From NCBI GenBank assembly GCA_044340025.1, contig JBIIUJ010000094.1, forward strand, positions 1-10,391: DNA of 10,391 bases. The letters are read 5' to 3'. The position numbers and the translations under genes are program-made. Of the stretch, positions 6,315 through 10,391 are shown in pieces. Each line of letters begins with the position of its first letter. The stretch's first letter is position 1. Source of the DNA: JBIIUJ01 sp044340025 (GTDB lineage: Bacteria > Pseudomonadota > Alphaproteobacteria > Caulobacterales > Aquidulcibacteraceae). Under the pieces are notes generated by a model. The model ran no database searches. It was not told where the DNA came from and was given only the letters and a program-made list of their open reading frames with translations.

Positions 6315-6911
6315 ATGCCGACCCCCAGTCTATCGACACTGCGTGCCGCCTGGGCCGCCGCCGGCGCCGCAACGGCGCTGGTCATCGCCCAGGCCGCAGG
6401 GCTGATGCTGCTGCAGCCGCTCGCCACGCCGGCTCCGGTGGTGATGCTCGCGGAGGGGGCGTCCGGCCCGGCTCAGGCCACCCAGCGTCTGGTCCGGGGG
6501 CCGCTTTCAGCCTCGCCCGCCCTGCTCCAGGCCGAGATCGCCCGCTATGTCGCGCGCCGCGAGAGCCTGGACCCCCAGAGTTTCGCTGCGGACTTCCGAG
6601 CCACGGCGCTTGCCTCCGCAGGCCCGGCCCGGGAGAGCTATCTTGCGGCGTGGGGCAAAGGCGGCGGCGCGCTCGCCACCGTGACCACCGAGACCCGGAT
6701 CACGGCCCGCGTGCTGGCGGTGGAGATCGTCGAACCGGGCGCAGCGCTTGCCGATGTCGCGATCACACGCCAGGACGGGGCAGCCCCCCTTCTCGGCCCG
6801 ACGCAGCGGCGGGTGCGCCTTGCCTTCACGGTGTCGGATCGGGCGCTCGCCCCGCGCGATCGGCTCGCCAATCCGCTTGGCCTGATTGTCAGCGCCTATC
6901 AGGATGGCTGA
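6315..6911 (+). CDS. virB8: VirB8-like T4SS inner-membrane protein (short)
   Basis: This 198-residue protein resembles VirB8, the bitopic inner-membrane assembly factor of type IV secretion systems. After only about ten cytoplasmic residues comes one membrane segment (about 11-36) and then a periplasmic domain. Diagnostic pieces are EIARYVARRES (74-84), matching the VirB8 helix that reads like RYVxARE, and the closing DRLANPLGLIVSAY (182-195), which parallels the conserved NPLGFxVxxY end. Typical VirB8 proteins are about 230 residues with a longer cytoplasmic tail, so this is a short form. A GTG at 6303 is also in frame, but AAGGGG at 6296-6301 would nearly touch it, so the ATG at 6315 is preferred with moderate certainty. 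It opens the vir operon, ahead of virB1, which is not the classic virB order. Confidence 0.82.
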   Translation: MPTPSLSTLRAAWAAAGAATALVIAQAAGLMLLQPLATPAPVVMLAEGASGPAQATQRLVRGPLSASPALLQAEIARYVARRESLDPQSFAADFRATALASAGPARESYLAAWGKGGGALATVTTETRITARVLAVEIVEPGAALADVAITRQDGAAPLLGPTQRRVRLAFTVSDRALAPRDRLANPLGLIVSAYQDG

Positions 6912-6997
6912 TCGGGTCAGGCCGGCTGCGGTCCGTGTCCAGACGATTGCAGAAGGCGCACGGCTGCGTCACACCTGTGTCATTCAGGCTGTCTATC

Positions 6998-7017
6998 CCG
7001 CCCGCAGCAGCGGGCGG
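6998..7017 (+). promoter_or_regulatory. Hairpin directly before virB1 ribosome-binding site
   Basis: CCGCCCGC (6998-7005), loop AGCA and GCGGGCGG (7010-7017) form a perfect 8-bp GC stem in the 121-bp gap between virB8 and virB1. Only one base separates it from the GGGGAG Shine-Dalgarno site at 7019-7024. It may cap a processed transcript, slow polymerase or influence ribosome access. The remainder of 6912-7032 shows no convincing promoter. Confidence 0.5.
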
Positions 7018-7032
7018 CGGGGAGAAAGATCG

Positions 7033-7659
7033 ATGCGGGCGCTTGGCCGCACCCTCGCCGGATTGCTCGGCGCGCTCGCCTTCGGCGCAGCGCACGCCAG
7101 CGTGATCGAGATTGCGCCCAACGGCGTGGCCCGGACGTATGACGCGCCAATGCTGTTTCTTGCGGAAGGCGCTCAGCCGCTAACGCCTGCCCCCGCGCCT
7201 GCGCCGTCCGTCGGGCGCCCGGCCCAGCCGCAGGCGGCCTTGCGCGCGCCGGGGCGGATCGCGCCCTATGTTGCGGCGGCCGCCGCCCGCCACGGGCTGG
7301 AGCCCGCTCTGGTGGACGCGGTGGCCCATCACGAAAGCCGGTTCCGGCCGGATGCGGTTTCGCCCAAGGGCGCGATCGGCGTGATGCAGCTCATGCCCGC
7401 CACCGCCGCTGCTCTGGGGGTCAACCCCTGGGATGTCGGCCAGAATATCGATGGCGGCGCGCGCTATCTGCGCGCCATGCTGGACCGGTTCGGCGGCGAC
7501 GTGGCGCTGGCGCTTGCTGCGTATAATGCGGGGCCCGGCGCGGTGGAGCGCCATCGCGGGGTGCCGCCTTTTGCCGAGACCCGAACCTATGTCGCCCGCA
7601 TCAGCGCCGATCTCGCCGCCCGCGGCGTGCGCGCGGGCCTGAGGAGCACGCCGCAATGA
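7033..7659 (+). CDS. virB1: VirB1-like lytic transglycosylase
   Basis: The 208-residue protein is a soluble lytic transglycosylase that opens peptidoglycan for assembly of the secretion channel. A signal peptide covers residues 1-22 with a likely cut at AHA|S. A Pro/Ala-rich linker follows to about 75. The SLT domain runs about 76-190, with catalytic E101 in AHHESRF, GVMQLMP (116-122) and AYNAGPGAV (163-171). The start at 7033 is set by GGGGAG at 7019-7024 and by the signal peptide; the frame stays open back to 6886, but that part overlaps virB8 and lacks secretion features. The stop overlaps the virB2 start as ATGA. Housekeeping transglycosylases share this domain, but the neighbours point to the vir system. 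Confidence 0.92.
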   Translation: MRALGRTLAGLLGALAFGAAHASVIEIAPNGVARTYDAPMLFLAEGAQPLTPAPAPAPSVGRPAQPQAALRAPGRIAPYVAAAAARHGLEPALVDAVAHHESRFRPDAVSPKGAIGVMQLMPATAAALGVNPWDVGQNIDGGARYLRAMLDRFGGDVALALAAYNAGPGAVERHRGVPPFAETRTYVARISADLAARGVRAGLRSTPQ

Positions 7660-7961
7660 ATGGTCGCATTCTTCTTTGCCTCGCCGCGCTGGCGCTTGCC
7701 GCCGGCCCCGCCGCAGCCCAGGTGCCGCTCGATCCGGAAGGCTCGGGCGTGATCCTGGGCGCGGTGCAATGGGTGCAAGGCACGCTGCTCGGCGCGGTCG
7801 CCACCACGGTCGCCGTGATCGCGGTGGCCGCCGTGGGCTTCATGATGCTGACGGGGCGGATGAACTGGCGCTATGGCGCGATGGTGATCCTGGGCTGCTT
7901 CATCCTGTTTGGCGCCTCGGCCATCGTGGGCGGCATCCAGGATGCCGCGCGGGGCTTCTGA
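7656..7961 (+). CDS. virB2: VirB2-type T4SS pilin precursor
   Basis: This 101-residue precursor has the layout of the TrbC/VirB2 major pilin. A signal peptide (1-21, with AAA before Q22) is followed by a short acidic stretch (VPLDPEGSG) and two hydrophobic helices (about 41-66 and 75-93) joined by the basic turn GRMNWRYG. The mature form would be about 80 residues with both helices in the membrane, before extraction into the pilus. It starts inside the virB1 stop (ATGA, 7656-7659), so translation is coupled. virB3 follows 9 bp later. Pilin sequences diverge strongly, so the call rests on size, topology and position between virB1 and virB3. Confidence 0.9.
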   Translation: MNGRILLCLAALALAAGPAAAQVPLDPEGSGVILGAVQWVQGTLLGAVATTVAVIAVAAVGFMMLTGRMNWRYGAMVILGCFILFGASAIVGGIQDAARGF

Positions 7962-7970
7962 GAGGGGCCG

Positions 7971-8255
7971 ATGGCGCAGCTGGAGCGCGACCCCGTCTTT
8001 TCCGCGCTCACGCGCCCGCAGATGTTTGCGGGCGTGACCTATACCTGGTTTGTGCTCAACGCGATCATCACCGCCGAGCTGTTCCTGATCACCAAGTCGT
8101 TCTGGGCGTTTGCCGGGGCGCTGGCGCTGCATGCGGTGGGGGTTCTGGCCGCGCGCGACGAGCCGCGCTTTCTCGATCTGTGGATCACGCGCATGACGCG
8201 CTGCCCGCGGGTGCGCAATTTCGCCTTCTGGCGCTGCAATTCCTATAGGCCCTGA
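7971..8255 (+). CDS. virB3: VirB3 T4SS inner-membrane protein
   Basis: This 94-residue protein matches VirB3, a small inner-membrane component that works with the VirB4 ATPase and is needed for pilus formation. Near the N-terminus it carries the conserved LTRPQMFAGVTY (13-24), then two membrane helices (about 19-40 and 43-60) and the family-typical ARDEPRFLDLW (61-71). The C-terminus is Arg/Cys/Trp-rich (RCPRVRNFAFWRCNSY). AGAGGGG at 7961-7967 gives a close but workable ribosome-binding site. It lies between virB2 and virB4, as in Agrobacterium virB operons. Confidence 0.93.
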   Translation: MAQLERDPVFSALTRPQMFAGVTYTWFVLNAIITAELFLITKSFWAFAGALALHAVGVLAARDEPRFLDLWITRMTRCPRVRNFAFWRCNSYRP

Positions 8256-8264
8256 AGGCTCACC

Positions 8265-10391
8265 ATGCCGGCCGCCACGCGCCCCTCCTTTGCTGCAATC
8301 GCCGCCCGCGAGGCCCTGGTGGGCGCGCGGCTGCCCTATGCCCGCCACATCGACGACGCCACGATCGAGACGCGCGACGGGCTGTTGCTTCAGGTGATCA
8401 AGCTGGAGGGTCTCTCGTTCGAGACCGCCGACACCGAGGAGCTGAACTACCGCAAGACCATCCGCGACACGATGCTGCGCGCGATCGCCCACCCGCGCTT
8501 TGCGCTGCTGCATCATGTGATCCGCGCCCCGGTGCGCCCGGCGCTGGAGGCCGCCTTCCCCGATCCGTTCAGCGCCACGCTGGATCAGCGCTGGAAGGCG
8601 CGGCTGGAGACGCGCGCGCTCTTCCTCAACGATCTCTACCTCACGCTGGTGCGCCGCCCGCCAGCGGCCGGCGGCGGCTGGCTCGACAAGACGCTCGATC
8701 TCTTCCGCCCCCGCCAGGCGCAGGTGGACGCCGCAGAGCGCGCCCGCGCGCTGCGTGAACTCGACAATGCGCGCGATGGGCTGATGGCCGCGCTCGGCCC
8801 CTATGGCGCGCGTCTGCTCACCCGTTACGAGACGCGCAAGGGCGCCTGTTCAGAGCCGCTGGAGTTTCTCTCCCACCTCCTGAACGGGGAGTTGCGCCCT
8901 GTGCTGGAGCCGGAAGGCGATCTGGGCCTGCACATTCCCTATCGCCGGATCAGCTTCGGGCTGGACGCGATCGACCTGCACGCCGCCCCCGGCCTGCCGG
9001 CGCAATTCGCCGCCATGGTCTCGATCAAGGACTACCCGCCCCAGACCACCCCTGGCATGCTGGACGATCTCCTGCGGCTGCCGATCGAGCTGACGGTGAC
9101 GGAGAGCTTCGCCTTCGTGGATCGCCAGGTCGCGCTCGACCGGATGAACCTTGCGCTGCGCCGGATGCGCGCCGCCGACGACGAGGCCCAGAGCCTGCGC
9201 CGGGATCTCTCCACCGCAAAGGACGATCTCTCCGCCGGCCGCTCCGCCTTCGGCGAGCATCATCTCAGCGTGATGGTGAAGGCGCAAACAAGGCTCGCGC
9301 TGGATCAGGCCTGCGCTGACGTGATGGCGGCCTTCACGGAGGAAGGCGTCATCGCCGTGCGCGAGGACGTGAACCTGGAGCCGGCTTTCTGGGCGCAGTT
9401 TCCGGGCAATTTCAAGGATATCGCGAGGCGGGCGCTGGTCTCGACCGGCAATTTCGCGGGGCTAGCGGCCTTCCATAACTTTCCCGTCGGGCAGGCGGAG
9501 GCCAACCATTGGGGCCAGGCGATCAGCGTGCTCGAAACCACGAGCGCGACGCCCTATTTCTTCAATTTCCACAAGGGCGATCTGGGCAATTTCACCATCA
9601 TCGGCCCCTCCGGCGCCGGCAAGACGGTGATCCTCAACTTCCTGCTGGCCCAGGCCCGCAAGCACGATCCGCGCATCGTCCTGTTCGACAAGGATCGCGG
9701 CGCGGAGATCTTCATCCGCGCGATCGGCGGGCGCTACGAGACGCTGCGCCCCGGCGCGCCGTCGGGGCTGAACCCGCTTGCGCTGCCCGACACGCCCGTC
9801 AACCGCGCCTTTCTGGCGGCGTGGCTGGAAAGGCTGGTTGCGCCCGCAGACGGCCGGCTCACCCCGGAAGAGCAGGCCCAGATCTCCGATGCGGTCGCGG
9901 CCAATTTCGAGCAGGCGCCGCAGTTCCGCCGCCTGCGCCATGTGGCCGAACTCTTCGCCGGCGTGCGCCGGCCCGTGCCCGGCGACCTCGCCTCGCGGCT
10001 GGAGCCCTGGATCGGCGAGGGCCCGCGCGCCTGGCTGTTTGACAATCCCGAGGACCGGCTCGACCTCGCCCAGAAGGTGGTCGGCGTGGACATGACCGCG
10101 ATCCTTGACGATCCGGTGGCGCGCACGCCCGCCATGATGGCGCTGTTTCATGCCGTCGAGCAGCGGCTCGACGGATCGCCCGCCCTGATCGTGGTCGACG
10201 AGGGCTGGAAGGCGCTCGATGATGCGGTGTTCGTCCAGCAGATCCGGGACTGGGAAAAGACCATCCGCAAGCGCAACGGCGCGGTGGGCTTCGCCACCCA
10301 GAGCGCATCCGACGCGCTCGACAGCCAGATCGCCTCGGCCATCATCGAACAGGCCGCCACCCAGATCTTCCTGCCCAACCCGAAGGCGCAG
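8265..10391 (+). CDS. virB4: VirB4 T4SS ATPase (3' end off window)
   Basis: An uninterrupted frame of 709 codons runs from the ATG at 8265 to the last base of the window; full VirB4 proteins are about 790 residues, so the last tenth is missing. The N-terminal domain (about 1-400) contains the CagE/TrbE/VirB4 region, with ARHIDDATIETRDGLLLQVI near 27-46 and the phrase DREDVNLEPAFWAQ-like around 365-375. The RecA-like ATPase domain has Walker A GPSGAGKT (447-454), LFDKDRGAEIFIRAIGGRY after it, SGLNPLAL, Walker B ALIVVDEGW with D645 and E646, and FATQS (676-680). VirB4 powers pilus assembly and substrate transfer at the inner membrane. AAGG at 8255-8258, six bases upstream, overlaps the virB3 stop. 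No frameshift is seen. Confidence 0.95.
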   Translation, partial: MPAATRPSFAAIAAREALVGARLPYARHIDDATIETRDGLLLQVIKLEGLSFETADTEELNYRKTIRDTMLRAIAHPRFALLHHVIRAPVRPALEAAFPDPFSATLDQRWKARLETRALFLNDLYLTLVRRPPAAGGGWLDKTLDLFRPRQAQVDAAERARALRELDNARDGLMAALGPYGARLLTRYETRKGACSEPLEFLSHLLNGELRPVLEPEGDLGLHIPYRRISFGLDAIDLHAAPGLPAQFAAMVSIKDYPPQTTPGMLDDLLRLPIELTVTESFAFVDRQVALDRMNLALRRMRAADDEAQSLRRDLSTAKDDLSAGRSAFGEHHLSVMVKAQTRLALDQACADVMAAFTEEGVIAVREDVNLEPAFWAQFPGNFKDIARRALVSTGNFAGLAAFHNFPVGQAEANHWGQAISVLETTSATPYFFNFHKGDLGNFTIIGPSGAGKTVILNFLLAQARKHDPRIVLFDKDRGAEIFIRAIGGRYETLRPGAPSGLNPLALPDTPVNRAFLAAWLERLVAPADGRLTPEEQAQISDAVAANFEQAPQFRRLRHVAELFAGVRRPVPGDLASRLEPWIGEGPRAWLFDNPEDRLDLAQKVVGVDMTAILDDPVARTPAMMALFHAVEQRLDGSPALIVVDEGWKALDDAVFVQQIRDWEKTIRKRNGAVGFATQSASDALDSQIASAIIEQAATQIFLPNPKAQ

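Noticed and set aside
6971..6980. Small dyad ACAC-CT-GTGT in the virB8-virB1 gap
   Set aside because: The four-base arms are too short to separate from chance in this sequence, and no promoter elements line up with it.
6886..7032. Upstream extension of virB1
   Set aside because: It overlaps the end of virB8, would bury the signal peptide and crosses the hairpin at 6998-7017; the ATG at 7033 has its own Shine-Dalgarno site.
6173..7105. Plus-strand open frame of 310 codons across DUF2065, virB8 and virB1
   Set aside because: It is out of frame with three supported genes and rich in Arg/Gly/Pro without motifs.
7587..8516. Minus-strand open frame of 309 codons opposite virB1-virB4
   Set aside because: It is a His/Gln/Arg/Gly-rich shadow of four genes whose families are clear on the plus strand.
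9462..10151. Minus-strand open frame opposite virB4
   Set aside because: It is antisense to the conserved ATPase domain of VirB4, with no independent motif.

Overview
The window is GC-rich (mostly about two thirds G+C by eye) and gene-dense. Its gene families and their order (a LysR/pirin divergon, mrp divergent from hflK-hflC-DUF2065, and a VirB-type secretion operon) suggest an alphaproteobacterium. A member of the Caulobacterales/Maricaulales type is plausible, but that is inference from gene content only. No rRNA, tRNA, CRISPR array, transposase or integrase was recognised.

Layout. Positions 1-114 hold no recognised gene but carry two compact palindromes. A minus-strand pair follows: a LysR regulator (837-1760) whose stop overlaps the start of a SAM-dependent methyltransferase (115-840). 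A 118-bp gap containing a dyad separates LysR from a divergent pirin/quercetinase gene (1879-2583). Pirin converges on mrp/apbC (2729-3940, minus strand) across a 145-bp gap filled by an elaborate inverted-repeat element. An 82-bp gap then separates mrp from hflK (4023-5165), hflC (5162-5989) and a DUF2065 membrane protein (6067-6252) on the plus strand. From 6315 to the right edge the plus strand encodes the head of a type IV secretion operon in the order virB8-like, virB1, virB2, virB3, virB4; virB4 runs off the edge.

How the genes fit together. The left block looks like a LysR-controlled divergon that may respond to an aromatic or stress signal. Mrp and HflKC are conserved housekeeping functions (Fe-S/P-loop carrier, and membrane protease control through FtsH). 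The right block supplies the first parts of a T4SS: assembly factor, peptidoglycan hydrolase, pilin, inner-membrane linker and ATPase. These genes are tightly packed, with ATGA overlaps or short gaps holding Shine-Dalgarno sites.

The points most worth a second look are: an Mrp protein with no cysteine at all, in which both ligand cysteines are glycine; a small VirB8-like protein at the head of the vir operon, which sits where degP often follows hflKC; a perfect 8-bp hairpin directly before the virB1 ribosome-binding site; and a REPIN-like interleaved inverted repeat between pirin and mrp.
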